The notes: a model not told the origin generated them from the sequence alone. 54,572 nucleotides of DNA from an uncultured Eubacteriales bacterium (GCA_934394855.1 CAKRRH010000010.1:1-54572), one strand, 5' to 3'; counted from the stretch's first letter, positions 23,091 to 32,832 are shown. Made by a program: numbers and translations.

Positions 23091-23693
23091 ATGAGCAAAC
23101 TTCAGCTTGAACCGATTAAGACAGGAGATACCGTTGCGGTTTTGTCAACGAACATGGGCGATATTACAATCAAACTGTTCCCGCAATTTGCACCGAAAAC
23201 GGTTGAAAATTTCACGACCCATATCAAAAACGGCTACTATGACGGATTGATTTTTCACCGTGTAATCAATGATTTCATGATTCAGGGCGGCGACCCGACA
23301 GGAACAGGCTGCGGCGGTGAGAGCATTTGGGGCAGTCCGTTTGAAGATGAAGTATGCGTTGAGCTTCGCAACTATCGCGGTGCGCTTTCAATGGCAAATG
23401 CAGGTCCGAACACAAACGGCTCGCAGTTTTTCATTGTCCAGGCAAAAAAGGTTGACGACAGACTGCTTGAACAGATGAAAGAATTTACCGACAGAGGTTA
23501 CCCCGAAGAATGCATTGAGAACTATTCCGCAATCGGCGGCACACCTCATCTTGATTTCCGTCACACCGTGTTTGGTCAGGTAACGGACGGAATGGATGTC
23601 GTTGACGCAATCGCGGCGGTTAAAACAGGCGCTGCCGACAAGCCGATCGACGATGTTGTAATCAATTCTGCCAAAACATATATTGCGGAGTAA
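23091..23693 (+). CDS. Cyclophilin-type peptidyl-prolyl cis-trans isomerase
   Basis: Cytoplasmic proline isomerase of 200 residues assisting protein folding. Typical stretches are LFPQFAPKTVENF, GLIFHRVINDFMIQGGDP, GALSMANAGPNTNGSQFFI and HTVFGQVTDGMDVVDAI; the catalytic Arg of FHRV and the FMIQGGD segment are intact. No signal peptide. The ATG at 23091 is preferred over the TTG at 23082; AAAGGA lies about 11 bases before it. It follows the GT4 gene by 27 bases. Confidence 0.93.
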   Translation: MSKLQLEPIKTGDTVAVLSTNMGDITIKLFPQFAPKTVENFTTHIKNGYYDGLIFHRVINDFMIQGGDPTGTGCGGESIWGSPFEDEVCVELRNYRGALSMANAGPNTNGSQFFIVQAKKVDDRLLEQMKEFTDRGYPEECIENYSAIGGTPHLDFRHTVFGQVTDGMDVVDAIAAVKTGAADKPIDDVVINSAKTYIAE

Positions 23694-23704
23694 GCACCGC
23701 GGAT

Positions 23705-24637
23705 ATGATTGAATTATTAAGCTATTGCACTGATGTTGCAATTCAGGTAGGAATTTTATTTGTACTGATCGGCGTCGGCGTTGCGATCGCAAAAATCAAG
23801 ATGATCACAAAAATCGGAATCGATCAGATAATCGACATTTTACTCTATGTTGTTACCCCATGTCTTATCATAGACGCATTTTTATCGGTCGAGTTTTCGA
23901 CCGACACAATGACCGAGCTTGCAATTGCCGCAGGCTGTGCATTTTTGACCCATGTGATCGGTGCGGTTGCTGCGCTTGTTTTCATCAAGGTCAAACCGAT
24001 CTCAAAACAGTCGGTCTACCGATTCGGCGTAATGGTGTCAAACGGCGGATTCATGTCGCTTCCGATGGCTCAGGCGCTTGTCGGCGACAAAGGCGTATTT
24101 TTGGTATCAATGTATGTTATCGTGCTTAATGTAATTACATGGACCTATGGAATTACGCTGTTTAAGTCGGAACAAAAATCATCAAAGTTCAAAGCATTGT
24201 TTAATCCGGGAACGGTCGGCGTTGTAATCGGACTGCCGCTGTTTCTTTTAAACATTCATCTGCCGAAGCTTGTCGCAATGCCGATTGAATATCTCGCAAC
24301 GCTCAACACGCCGATGGCGATGATCGTCACGGGATATTTCCTATATCACTCGCACCTCAAAGAGGGACTCAAGGACGGCAAGATGTGGATTGCCACCGTG
24401 TTAAGACTGGTTGTTGTGCCGCTTAGCTGTGTCATTTTATTCAAATATGGCTTTAAGCTGTCGGGCGACTTGCTGATATGCTGCATAATCCCCGCTTGTG
24501 CCCCGACCGCCGTAAACACAATCATGATGAGTGCGAAATTCGGCGGAGACACGGCGCTTTCTTCAAGGCAGCTTTCAATTTCCACAATTCTCTCTGTAAT
24601 CACAATGCCGCTGCTGCTGATGCTTGCAAAGATGTAG
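23705..24637 (+). CDS. AEC-family membrane transporter
   Basis: Membrane protein of 310 residues with about ten hydrophobic segments in two halves of five, as in the auxin-efflux-carrier (AEC) family. Family features are the paired helix breaks (TPCLIIDAFLS, FGVMVSNGGFMSLPMAQAL, PACAPTAVNTIMMSAKFGGD). Bacterial members move organic acids such as malate or malonate; the substrate here is unknown. It is 11 bases after the cyclophilin gene and 45 before valS. Confidence 0.85.
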   Translation: MIELLSYCTDVAIQVGILFVLIGVGVAIAKIKMITKIGIDQIIDILLYVVTPCLIIDAFLSVEFSTDTMTELAIAAGCAFLTHVIGAVAALVFIKVKPISKQSVYRFGVMVSNGGFMSLPMAQALVGDKGVFLVSMYVIVLNVITWTYGITLFKSEQKSSKFKALFNPGTVGVVIGLPLFLLNIHLPKLVAMPIEYLATLNTPMAMIVTGYFLYHSHLKEGLKDGKMWIATVLRLVVVPLSCVILFKYGFKLSGDLLICCIIPACAPTAVNTIMMSAKFGGDTALSSRQLSISTILSVITMPLLLMLAKM

Positions 24638-24682
24638 CAGTCGGTTTTTAAAGATAAAATTAAGGAAAGGATTTTATATAAT

Positions 24683-27304
24683 ATGAAACAACTTGCAACT
24701 AAGTATGATCCGAAAGAAGTTGAGGATCGTACCTATAAAAATTGGGAAGAAAACGGCTATTTTCATGCTAAAGTCGATCCCGATAAAAAGCCCTATACCA
24801 TTGTAATGCCGCCTCCGAACATCACGGGTCAGCTTCACATGGGTCATGCGCTTGACTGCACCTTGCAGGATATTCTCATTCGTTTCCGCAGAATGCAGGG
24901 CTATTCGGCTCTTTGGCTTCCGGGAACGGACCATGCGGCGATTGCAACAGAAGCTAAGATCGTTGCGGCAATGGCAGAAGAGGGTCTTACAAAGGACAGC
25001 ATCGGCCGTGACGGATTCATGGAGCGTGCTTGGGAATGGAAGAAGGAATATGGCGGTCGAATCGTTAAACAGATTCGCAAAATGGGCGCTTCCTGCGACT
25101 GGCAGCGTGAGCGTTTCACAATGGACGAAGGCTGTTCAAAGGCTGTTAAGGAAGTATTCATCGGTCTTTACAAAAAGGACTTAATATATCGCGGCGAGCG
25201 CATCATAAACTGGTGTCCGCACTGCAAAACATCAATTTCGGACGCCGAGGTTGAATATGAAGAACAGGCAGGCAAGTTCTGGCATTTGCGCTATCCGTTT
25301 AAGGACGGCAGCGGATACATTGAGCTTGCAACCACCCGACCCGAAACGCTCCTCGGTGATACTGCGGTTGCGGTAAATCCGAATGACGAGAGATATAAAT
25401 CGCTTGTCGGAAAGACATTGATTTTGCCGCTTGTAAACCGTGAAATCCCGGTTGTTGCGGACGAATATGTTGACATGGAATTCGGAACAGGCGTTGTAAA
25501 AATTACTCCGGCTCATGACCCGAACGACTTTGAGGTCGGACTTCACCACAGCCTGCCGATAATCAATGTTCTCACAGACGACGCAAAAATCGTTGACAAT
25601 TATCCGGAATATGCCGGCATGGACAGATATGAGGCTCGCAAAAAGATCGTAGAAGACCTCGAAAAAGGCGGATTTTTAACTGATATTGAGGATCATGCGC
25701 ATAATGTCGGCACCTGCTATCGCTGCGGAACAACGGTTGAGCCGAGAGTGTCAAAGCAATGGTTTGTCAAGATGAAACCGCTTGCAAAACCGGCTATTGA
25801 CGCCGTTAAAAACGGTGATACAAAATTTGTTCCCGAAAGATTTGAGAAAATCTATTTCCATTGGCTTGAAAATATCCGTGATTGGTGCATTTCGCGCCAG
25901 TTGTGGTGGGGTCACAGAATCCCCGCATATTATTGCAACGACTGCGGCGAGTTGGTTGTAGCGGAAGATATGCCGACAAAATGCCCGAAATGCGGCGGCG
26001 CTCATTTCACACAGGATCCCGACACGCTTGATACATGGTTCTCGTCGGCACTTTGGCCGTTCTCAACTCTCGGCTGGCCCGACAACACCGAGGATCTCAA
26101 ATATTTCTATCCGACTCAAACGCTCGTTACAGGCTATGACATTATCCCGTTCTGGGTAATGAGAATGATGTTCTCGGGTCTTGAGCAAACAGGCAAAGCG
26201 CCGTTTGACACCGTTTTGATTCATGGTCTTGTTCGTGACGCACAAGGCAGAAAAATGTCAAAATCGCTCGGCAACGGAATCGATCCGCTTGTTGAGATCG
26301 ACAAATACGGCGCAGACGCACTCCGCTTTACTCTTGCGACCAACAACGCACCCGGAAACGATATGAGATATTCGCCCGAGCGAGTTGAAGCAAGCCGAAA
26401 TTTTGCAAACAAGATTTGGAATGCCGCTCGATTTGTTTTGATGAATTTGTCGGACGACGAGCCGACGCCTCATATTCCCGAAACGCTCAAAACCGAGGAT
26501 AAATGGATTCTTCATCTTTACAACGAGCTTGTTCGTGATGTTACGGACAACCTTGATAAATTCGAGCTCGGTCTTGCGGTTCAAAAGCTATATGATTTCA
26601 TTTGGGATATTTTCTGCGACTGGTACATTGAAATTGCAAAAATCCGTCTAAACGGTGACAATGAAGCAGACAAACAAAACGCAAAGGATATGCTTGTCTA
26701 TATCTTCAGCAACACAATGAAGCTGCTCCATCCGTTCATGCCGTTTATCACGGAAGAAATTTGGCTCACCCTGCCTCATGACGGCGAAACGATAATGACA
26801 TCTCACTTCCCCGAATTTGACGAAAAGCTCTGCTTTACTTCAGAATCGGCTGAATTTGAGAGAATCATGAAGGCAATCATTGCAATTCGCACACGCAGAA
26901 GTGAGATGAATGTCGCACCGAGCAAAAAAGCGGCAATATATATTGCAACCGGATTTGAGGATACATTCAAAGACTCCGCTGACATCATCGCGCGTCTCGG
27001 AAGCGGCAGCGAAGTCAGCATTGCAGACAGCTTTGAAATTGAAAATTCTGTCAGCATTGTAACTGCCGACGCAAAGATATATATTCCGCTCGGCGAGCTT
27101 GTTGATTTTGAGGCGGAAAGAAAGCGCCTTAACAAAGAAAAAGAAAATGTGCTCAAAAAGCTCAATCAAATCAACGTAAAGCTTTCAAATGAAGGATTTT
27201 TGGCGAAAGCACCGCAGGCTGTAATCGATAAACAAAAGGCAGACCAAAAAACGCTTAACGAAACAATCGCAATGATCGACGAATCGCTTGCAAAGCTCGG
27301 CTAA
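24683..27304 (+). CDS. valS: Valyl-tRNA synthetase
   Basis: Class I aminoacyl-tRNA synthetase of 873 residues that charges tRNA-Val. The HIGH motif appears as PPPNITGQLHMGHAL, the KMSKS motif as GRKMSKSLGNG. The editing domain includes TTRPETLLGDTAVAV and the DTWFSSALWPFSTLGWP segment is present. The C-terminal coiled-coil arm (VDFEAERKRLNKEKENVLKK) is complete. AAGGAAAGG precedes the ATG. No T-box leader fits in the 45 bases upstream. Confidence 0.98.
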   Translation: MKQLATKYDPKEVEDRTYKNWEENGYFHAKVDPDKKPYTIVMPPPNITGQLHMGHALDCTLQDILIRFRRMQGYSALWLPGTDHAAIATEAKIVAAMAEEGLTKDSIGRDGFMERAWEWKKEYGGRIVKQIRKMGASCDWQRERFTMDEGCSKAVKEVFIGLYKKDLIYRGERIINWCPHCKTSISDAEVEYEEQAGKFWHLRYPFKDGSGYIELATTRPETLLGDTAVAVNPNDERYKSLVGKTLILPLVNREIPVVADEYVDMEFGTGVVKITPAHDPNDFEVGLHHSLPIINVLTDDAKIVDNYPEYAGMDRYEARKKIVEDLEKGGFLTDIEDHAHNVGTCYRCGTTVEPRVSKQWFVKMKPLAKPAIDAVKNGDTKFVPERFEKIYFHWLENIRDWCISRQLWWGHRIPAYYCNDCGELVVAEDMPTKCPKCGGAHFTQDPDTLDTWFSSALWPFSTLGWPDNTEDLKYFYPTQTLVTGYDIIPFWVMRMMFSGLEQTGKAPFDTVLIHGLVRDAQGRKMSKSLGNGIDPLVEIDKYGADALRFTLATNNAPGNDMRYSPERVEASRNFANKIWNAARFVLMNLSDDEPTPHIPETLKTEDKWILHLYNELVRDVTDNLDKFELGLAVQKLYDFIWDIFCDWYIEIAKIRLNGDNEADKQNAKDMLVYIFSNTMKLLHPFMPFITEEIWLTLPHDGETIMTSHFPEFDEKLCFTSESAEFERIMKAIIAIRTRRSEMNVAPSKKAAIYIATGFEDTFKDSADIIARLGSGSEVSIADSFEIENSVSIVTADAKIYIPLGELVDFEAERKRLNKEKENVLKKLNQINVKLSNEGFLAKAPQAVIDKQKADQKTLNETIAMIDESLAKLG

Positions 27305-27325
27305 GCAAAATATCATCACAAACAA

Positions 27326-27370
27326 AAACGCTCTGTTATCGGCAATTTCGTAACAGAGCGTTTGATTTTT
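27326..27370 (+). terminator. Terminator of valS
   Basis: Perfect 13-bp arms AAACGCTCTGTTA (27326-27338) and its complement (27351-27363), with a T-rich tail. Confidence 0.85.
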
Positions 27371-27371
27371 T

Positions 27372-27412
27372 ATATATAAAAACTGACTCCGACAAGAGTG
27401 TCGAAATCAGTT
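27372..27412 (-). terminator. Terminator of the LysR gene
   Basis: AACTGA(C)TCCGACA (27381-27394) pairs with TGTCGAAATCAGTT (27399-27412). On the minus strand a TTTTTATATA tract follows. It lies about 95 bases past the LysR stop codon. Confidence 0.65.
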
Positions 27413-27506
27413 CGTAGATTAAAACATATTTTCGCCGTTTGAAAATTTTGCGGCATACATAGACCCAAAAATCGTTTGAAACAAACGGCGGATTTGACTA
27501 TATCAA

Positions 27507-28439
27507 TCAATTTTTCACAAGTCCGAGATTTTTTGCGGAATTTGTTACAAAATCAAGGAATCGCTTATCAAGAGATGTCAGCGAATATTCCTTTTTGTGT
27601 ATCAAAACATCCTTATAGGGAATGATCTCGGCGGAACGAACAATTTTCAGTCCGTGTTTTTTCAAAATATGCTCAGGCACCGCACTTACCATCATGTAGC
27701 AATCGGGCATTTGAGAGAGCAATTCAAACTGGCTTGCACGCTCATAAATGCAGATTCGCTTTTCGATTTTGCGGTCAAGCTCCGCCTTTTTAACATCCGA
27801 AATCGGCATTCCCGGAACATATGGATCACCGTGAGAAAGCTGAACAAGCGGCTCCAAGTCGGTTGATGTCAGCACTTCTTTTTGTGAAAGCGGATTTCGC
27901 TCGCTTATCAAAACATTATGAGAAAATTCGGAAACAACCTTTTTAACAAGCCCTTTTTCATAGAGCATTGTATCAAAATAGGGCTCAAATTCGCACCTGA
28001 ATCTGATTATCGCAAGGCGATAGTCCGACTGCAAAATGCTGTTTACTGCCTTGATTGAATTTGTTTCCTTATAGCGAATGTCAATGTGCTTTGAATGATC
28101 TAATGATGAAACAAATCTTGTGAAAGCGTCGCCGATATAGCTGACTCTCGGCACGGAAACCGAAAAATTTTGTTCCTCTTGCGCGTCATGGCTGTACATT
28201 GACTCGACCTCGGCAATATGCGCCAAAATGCCCCTTGCCTGCTGCAAAAACTCTTCGCCCTGCTCAGTCGGAAACATACCCTTTGAGGTGCGTTTAAAAA
28301 TCGTTATTCCGAGCGTTTCTTCAAGTTCTTTCACCGCTCGGCTCAAATTTGGCTGACTTACAAACAAATTTTCCGCCGCTTTGTTAAGCGAGCTTGTTTT
28401 TTCAACCTCGACCGCATATTTAAGATGTAAAATATTCAA
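27507..28439 (-). CDS. LysR-family transcriptional regulator
   Basis: DNA-binding regulator of 310 residues. The N-terminal winged helix-turn-helix (HLKYAVEVEKTSSLNKAAENLFVSQPNLSRAVKELEETLG in parts) is standard; the C-terminal region is a substrate-binding-like effector domain. The effector is unknown. The start is a TTG with GGCGGTGA 6-7 bases upstream. LysR regulators often control a divergent gene, but the upstream neighbour CarD is on the same strand, so its target is not obvious from position. Confidence 0.92.
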   Translation of the reverse strand: MNILHLKYAVEVEKTSSLNKAAENLFVSQPNLSRAVKELEETLGITIFKRTSKGMFPTEQGEEFLQQARGILAHIAEVESMYSHDAQEEQNFSVSVPRVSYIGDAFTRFVSSLDHSKHIDIRYKETNSIKAVNSILQSDYRLAIIRFRCEFEPYFDTMLYEKGLVKKVVSEFSHNVLISERNPLSQKEVLTSTDLEPLVQLSHGDPYVPGMPISDVKKAELDRKIEKRICIYERASQFELLSQMPDCYMMVSAVPEHILKKHGLKIVRSAEIIPYKDVLIHKKEYSLTSLDKRFLDFVTNSAKNLGLVKN

Positions 28440-28492
28440 AAGCCGTCACCGCCTTTTAATAAATTGCATATTTCTCTTATTATTTCCGCTCA

Positions 28493-28969
28493 TCATAAAA
28501 TCATCGGCAAAACTTCATCGGGCGTTATTTCCAAAACCGCCGAAAATTCGTCGCACAAAAGCTTTTGCGCCGTGCGGAGAATGTTCTCATTTGCAATATG
28601 AAACTTTCTCCCCAGTTTGAGAACCGCCTTTTTTGAAGCGCTCATCTGCCTTATAAGTCTCATCAGCTCGCACCTGTCGCCGCTTTTCATTATCTCGCTG
28701 CATTTATCTTTATCAAAAAACGACCGGACCTCAGGCGTTTCGCCGCTCACCTTTTGGATTATGTCCATGACCTCGTCCTTTGACAGCATCGGACGAATTC
28801 TCTGTTCGCTGCTGTCAACCGGTGCATATATCGTCGAATTTCCCGAATGAACGGGTTTTAAGACATAATAATCCATCAGCTTGTTGTCGATGAAATCCTT
28901 TTTCTCAATGTTCGCAATTTTGCAGACGCCTGTCATACCGTAAACTACGGTATCACCTATTTTATGCAT
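28493..28969 (-). CDS. CarD/CdnL-type transcriptional regulator
   Basis: RNA polymerase-binding protein of 158 residues. The N-terminal CarD/TRCF-RID domain (MHKIGDTVVYGMTGVCKI, YYVLKPVHSGNSTIYAPVDS) contacts the beta subunit; the C-terminal helical domain (~75-158) contacts the promoter DNA. In other bacteria CarD stabilises open complexes at rRNA and housekeeping promoters. It lies 54 bases upstream of the LysR gene, same strand. Confidence 0.88.
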   Translation of the reverse strand: MHKIGDTVVYGMTGVCKIANIEKKDFIDNKLMDYYVLKPVHSGNSTIYAPVDSSEQRIRPMLSKDEVMDIIQKVSGETPEVRSFFDKDKCSEIMKSGDRCELMRLIRQMSASKKAVLKLGRKFHIANENILRTAQKLLCDEFSAVLEITPDEVLPMIL

Positions 28970-29165
28970 GATTAGTCGCTGCCTTTCCGTCTGAAAGCTG
29001 TTACCTTCAAACGGAGTCTGCGTTTAAGGTCAAGAGCCTTAGAGAGTGTTTTCGCAAATTTAGAAATATAAATAATTTCTATACTAATAATACCACATTC
29101 ACGCAAAAAATGTAAGTAATTTTTTCAAAAACTTATAATTTTGTCCCTTATTTCGTCAAATCCGG

Positions 29166-29900
29166 TCAGCCTTTTCTCAATTTTGACACCGATTCGAACA
29201 CCGAAACAATGTCATCGTTGATAACCAGATCGGCATATGAATCAAACGCTGTTTTATCTCGGTTGATAATAACGAGTTTTGCGTCCGGGCAGATATATCT
29301 GACAAAACCTGCGACCGGATAGACTACAAGCGATGTGCCGATAACAAGCAAAAGGTCGCACTGCTCAACATAATTTATCGACCGTGTGATGTTTTGTTCG
29401 TTCAACTGTTCACCGTAGAACACGATGTCGGGGCGGTAGACTCCGCCGCATTTTGGGCAAGTCGGCGTTCCGTCCTGGCTCATTATCTCATGAACATCGG
29501 TTTTGTGAAAGCACCGTGTGCAGGTATATTCAAACAGATTTCCATGTACCTCGATTACATTTTTGCTGCCTGCCGCCGTATGAAGTCTGTCAATATTTTG
29601 CGTGATCACCGCTTTCAGGCATTCATTTTCAAGATGAGCCAAATATTCATGAGCAAAATTGGGTCGTGCGCCCTCAAATATCATATTTGACTTGAAAAAA
29701 CGGTAAAACTCATCGGGATTTTGATTAAAATAGCCGATTGAAAGCATTGTTTCATAATCGGCATTTACCGAATAAAGCCCGCTATTGCTTCTGAAATCGG
29801 GAATGCCGCTTGCCGTTGAAATGCCCGCACCTGTCAGCGCCACCGCATTTTTCGATTCATCGATCATGCTTGCAAATTTTTTTATCTTATCATCCATCAT
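29166..29900 (-). CDS. NAD-dependent Sir2-family deacylase
   Basis: Sirtuin of 244 residues that removes acyl groups from lysines with NAD. It has VALTGAGISTASGIPDFRS, TQNIDRLHTAAGS, the HG of EVHGNLF, a zinc site formed by CTRC and CPKC, and VVIGTSLVVYPVAGF. The ATG at 29900 (GAGG 5 bases upstream) is chosen; an upstream frame to 29978 overlaps the NUDIX gene and is not supported. It follows the NUDIX gene by 19 bases and is probably co-transcribed. Confidence 0.94.
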   Translation of the reverse strand: MMDDKIKKFASMIDESKNAVALTGAGISTASGIPDFRSNSGLYSVNADYETMLSIGYFNQNPDEFYRFFKSNMIFEGARPNFAHEYLAHLENECLKAVITQNIDRLHTAAGSKNVIEVHGNLFEYTCTRCFHKTDVHEIMSQDGTPTCPKCGGVYRPDIVFYGEQLNEQNITRSINYVEQCDLLLVIGTSLVVYPVAGFVRYICPDAKLVIINRDKTAFDSYADLVINDDIVSVFESVSKLRKG

Positions 29901-29919
29901 AATAACCTCAAAAATCCGA

Positions 29920-30330
29920 TCAACCGTTATTTCTGATATATTCCGCCGCAGCTTTAAGCACTCCCTTGTCGCTGTCATGCGTTATCATTTCAAGAGCGTC
30001 ACGCTCATTTGCCCATAAAAGTCCGCTCACTTCGCACTCCTGATTTATAAGTTCAAAGGTTTTAGCCTTGGCAACAAAGAACACAACATCCTTCGTGCAC
30101 CCCTCATAGGGCGAAAATGTTATCGTTTTTCTGAAATTTGTGTCAAGCTCGACCTCAAGATTGGTTTCTTCCTTGATTTCTCTTGCCGCTGTCTGTTCCT
30201 CGGTCTCGTCGTTTTCCACATGACCCTTCGGAATTGAAACATGACCCGCTTTCATCTTCTCAATTAAAAACAAAAGCTCGCCGTTTTCATATTTATAAAC
30301 AACCGCCCCGCAGCTTTTTTCCTTTATCAT
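29920..30330 (-). CDS. NUDIX hydrolase, Ap4A hydrolase-like
   Basis: A 136-residue NUDIX enzyme. The NUDIX box is GHVENDETEEQTAAREIKEE followed by TNL, complete except for Asn in place of the last Gly. The opening KEKSCGAVVYKYENGELLFL and SIPKGH resemble bis(5'-nucleosyl)-tetraphosphatases. The exact substrate is not certain. GGGTGA lies 5 bases before the ATG at 30330. First of a pair with the Sir2 gene. Confidence 0.85.
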   Translation of the reverse strand: MIKEKSCGAVVYKYENGELLFLIEKMKAGHVSIPKGHVENDETEEQTAAREIKEETNLEVELDTNFRKTITFSPYEGCTKDVVFFVAKAKTFELINQECEVSGLLWANERDALEMITHDSDKGVLKAAAEYIRNNG

Positions 30331-30412
30331 CAAAATCACCCGTTAAAGCATATTCTTTCATTTCAAAAATCAAGTGCGAAGACAAAAATCTTCGCACTTA
30401 ATAATTTGCAAA

Positions 30413-31825
30413 TTACCTAAAACTCTTGATTATTCCGGCAATGTACTTCCTCATCATCAAGACATCCTTCATGTTGATTGAATTATCGTTGTTTACATCA
30501 GCCGCCGTCTCGTCGATTGCAACATTCCAGCCGGCGATATATTTTCTCATCAGCAATACATCTTTCATGTTGATTGCACTGTCGCCGTTTGCATCACCGT
30601 AAAGCACAGGTTTCGCCGTAGTCGGCTCGGTTGTCGGCTTAGTGGTTGTCGGATAGTTGATATATTTGTTGCCGGTTTCAACCAAAGCGTCCGCTACCTC
30701 TTCAAACATCCACTTATATGTGTATCTGTTAATCAGACCAAACGCTTCATCAGTATTTGATTTTTCAAATTTTCCGTTATCCCAGAAGAAGCACTTAACA
30801 CCATATTCACCGCAGGTTGAAAGATATGTTTTAATATGCTTAACACGGTCGGCTGTGTTATCTTTATTAACACTGCCCATTTCACCGACAATTACCGCAA
30901 TTTTATTGTTTATGAATTTCTTCTTAACTCGTTCCATGAGTCGGGTAAGGTCGTTTTTCAGCGTTTCCGCCATTGCGTCGGTAAATTTGTCGGTATCTCC
31001 CGTTCCGCCGTTTGTTGACGGGCCAAAACAGAAGTTTCCGGGATCATATGCGTGAAGTGAAAACGCAAGGTGGTTTGCAGGGTCTTCGGGAATTCTGAAG
31101 CCGTTGACGATCTGCGGGCTTGAACCTGCCGCATAGCCTTTAAGCACAAGGTATCTCTTTTCATTGTTAGAGCCTGTCGATCTTACTGCTGACACGAAAA
31201 CATCGTTGATGTCGCAGATCGAATCCCATGCTTCATAATATCCGCTCCAGTTGCTTCCGTCACGAAGCTCATTGTGAGCCTCAAAAATCAGCTTTTCACC
31301 ATAATCCTTGAATGTGTCGGCGATTTGCGTCCAGCACGCTTTATATTTTGCGAGCATTTCGTTAAACTTATCTGTTTTCGGTGTAACTCCGTCGTCCTCA
31401 AACTGAATCGGCTTGAGCCAGTCGCCCTCATGGTGCATATTGATGATTACAAACAAATCAAGCTCCATTGCATAGTCGACGACTTGTTTAACACGCTTTA
31501 AATATGTTGATTTGATCAAATACTTCGGTGCGTTGCCGATAGTTTTATAATAGGTTACAGGCAAACGAATCGCATTGAAGCCTTTGTCCTTGATTGCCTT
31601 AAGCAATTCCTTTGTAATTTTCGGGTTGCCCCACTCGGTCTCGTCGCCGCCCGGCCACGAATCAAGCGTGTTACCGATGCTCATTCCGACATTTATCTGA
31701 TTGAAAAAGTCAACCGAATTTTTCGAAAACTGTTCATCTGCCGTCGCTTGAAATCCCGCAAAAAGCGACAAAATGACTGCGAGCGATAAAACAACAGCCA
31801 CTAATTTCGAAGCTTTAAATTTCAT
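30413..31825 (-). CDS. Secreted GH5 endoglucanase with C-terminal dockerin
   Basis: Predicted extracellular cellulase of 470 residues. A signal peptide covers ~1-29. The GH5 barrel (~35-385) opens INVGMSIGNTLDSWPGG and has GFNAIRLPVTY, VIINMHHEGDW, the acid/base motif FEAHNEL (E186) and the nucleophile motif VIVGEMGS (E315). A Thr/Pro linker (TTTKPTTEPTTAKP) leads to a type I dockerin (~408-466) with loops DANGDSAINMKD and DVNNDNSINMKD. Both loops lack the usual Gly at position 6 but keep the Asp/Asn ligands. TGAGGA precedes the ATG. It stands alone, divergent from the 32099 gene. Confidence 0.95.
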   Translation of the reverse strand: MKFKASKLVAVVLSLAVILSLFAGFQATADEQFSKNSVDFFNQINVGMSIGNTLDSWPGGDETEWGNPKITKELLKAIKDKGFNAIRLPVTYYKTIGNAPKYLIKSTYLKRVKQVVDYAMELDLFVIINMHHEGDWLKPIQFEDDGVTPKTDKFNEMLAKYKACWTQIADTFKDYGEKLIFEAHNELRDGSNWSGYYEAWDSICDINDVFVSAVRSTGSNNEKRYLVLKGYAAGSSPQIVNGFRIPEDPANHLAFSLHAYDPGNFCFGPSTNGGTGDTDKFTDAMAETLKNDLTRLMERVKKKFINNKIAVIVGEMGSVNKDNTADRVKHIKTYLSTCGEYGVKCFFWDNGKFEKSNTDEAFGLINRYTYKWMFEEVADALVETGNKYINYPTTTKPTTEPTTAKPVLYGDANGDSAINMKDVLLMRKYIAGWNVAIDETAADVNNDNSINMKDVLMMRKYIAGIIKSFR

Positions 31826-32004
31826 AATCTAACAATCCTCATTTCTTTAAAATTCTGCAAATTATTGTATCATTATAACATTTAATACTCATTAATTCAA
31901 TTATCCATATTAGCTTAATCTTGTAATGAAAATTTAGTAACATTTCACAACAAGCTTCTTTTTTCGTCAAAAATAAGCCAAAAATCAATTTAACAAAAAA
32001 TATG

Positions 32005-32033
32005 TTGAATTTAGCGATAAAATAGGCTATAAT
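32005..32033 (+). promoter_or_regulatory. Promoter of the acidic membrane protein gene
   Basis: TTGAAT (32005-32010) and TATAAT (32028-32033) are 17 bases apart, about 65 bases upstream of the start codon. Confidence 0.7.
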
Positions 32034-32098
32034 ATAGTTTATTGAAAATGGAAAACTATTTTGATATATGACCACCTTTAAGAAAGGCAGTTTGATTT

Positions 32099-32752
32099 AT
32101 GAAAAAATTTATCAGCGCAATGCTTGTTGCAATCATAATGCTTTGCAGTATGTTTATTTTGGTTTCAGCCGAACCCGACGAAACAGAGCCGGGCGGAAAC
32201 GAAGAATATACAACCGAGGAACATCTTGAAACAGAAGCACCTGAAACCGAGGCGCCCGAAACGGAAGCTGTGAGGACAAATGCGCCGACAAAAGCACGCA
32301 CCCAAAGACAGACAAGCCGTGTTGATAATAACGACAACGATAACAACAGCAACGACAACAGCAATGACAATGCTGCCGATGTTACAAACAGCGACGATGA
32401 CAATGACGGATACATAAAAACCACCCGCTCGATTCCGAGCACAACAGCGACAACTACCGCAAAGGCGGAGAAAAAAGTTACCGACTTCGGCAAAAGATTT
32501 GTCGTTGTAAAATGGATTTCATTTGTTGTAATGATTCTGTCGATTGCGGCGCTCGTTGTGATAAATGTTCGTCATCACAACATGAAAAAACAGCAGGAGC
32601 TTCGCAGAAAAAGACAGCAGATGAGAAACGGTGCGGCAGGACATGACATATCGTCAAACAACGCTCGTGCACAAAACAGAAACGGCGAAAGACCGCAAGG
32701 CAGACCCGGTCAAAGACCGCAAAACGGCAACCGCAGACCGCCGAGAAACTAA
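32099..32752 (+). CDS. Low-complexity single-pass membrane protein
   Basis: A 217-residue protein of unknown function. A signal peptide or first membrane segment lies at ~1-23 (MKKFISAMLVAIIMLCSMFI). It is followed by a Glu/Thr/Pro-rich repeat (ETEAPETEAPETEA) and a long Asn/Asp tract. A second membrane helix lies at ~140-160 (WISFVVMILSIAALVVINV), and a basic Arg/Gln/Asn/Gly tail ends the protein. The topology places the acidic part outside and the basic tail in the cytoplasm. No domain is recognised. Its own promoter and terminator mark it as a single-gene unit. Confidence 0.75.
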   Translation: MKKFISAMLVAIIMLCSMFILVSAEPDETEPGGNEEYTTEEHLETEAPETEAPETEAVRTNAPTKARTQRQTSRVDNNDNDNNSNDNSNDNAADVTNSDDDNDGYIKTTRSIPSTTATTTAKAEKKVTDFGKRFVVVKWISFVVMILSIAALVVINVRHHNMKKQQELRRKRQQMRNGAAGHDISSNNARAQNRNGERPQGRPGQRPQNGNRRPPRN

Positions 32753-32767
32753 ATATTGAAATAATTC

Positions 32768-32815
32768 AAGCCGACGCCACAGATTGACTCATATGCGTCG
32801 GCTTGTGTTTTTAGA
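32768..32815 (+). terminator. Terminator of the 32099 gene
   Basis: Perfect arms AAGCCGACGC (32768-32777) and GCGTCGGCTT (32795-32804), with a T-rich stretch after. Confidence 0.75.
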
Positions 32816-32832
32816 AAAGAGGCTGTTATATA

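Noticed and set aside
24638..24682. T-box or other riboswitch upstream of valS
   Set aside because: Only 45 bases separate valS from the preceding gene, too little for a T-box.
32056..32493. 145-codon minus-strand frame rich in Ser/Leu/Val
   Set aside because: Antisense shadow of the low-complexity membrane protein gene; it also runs over that gene's start.
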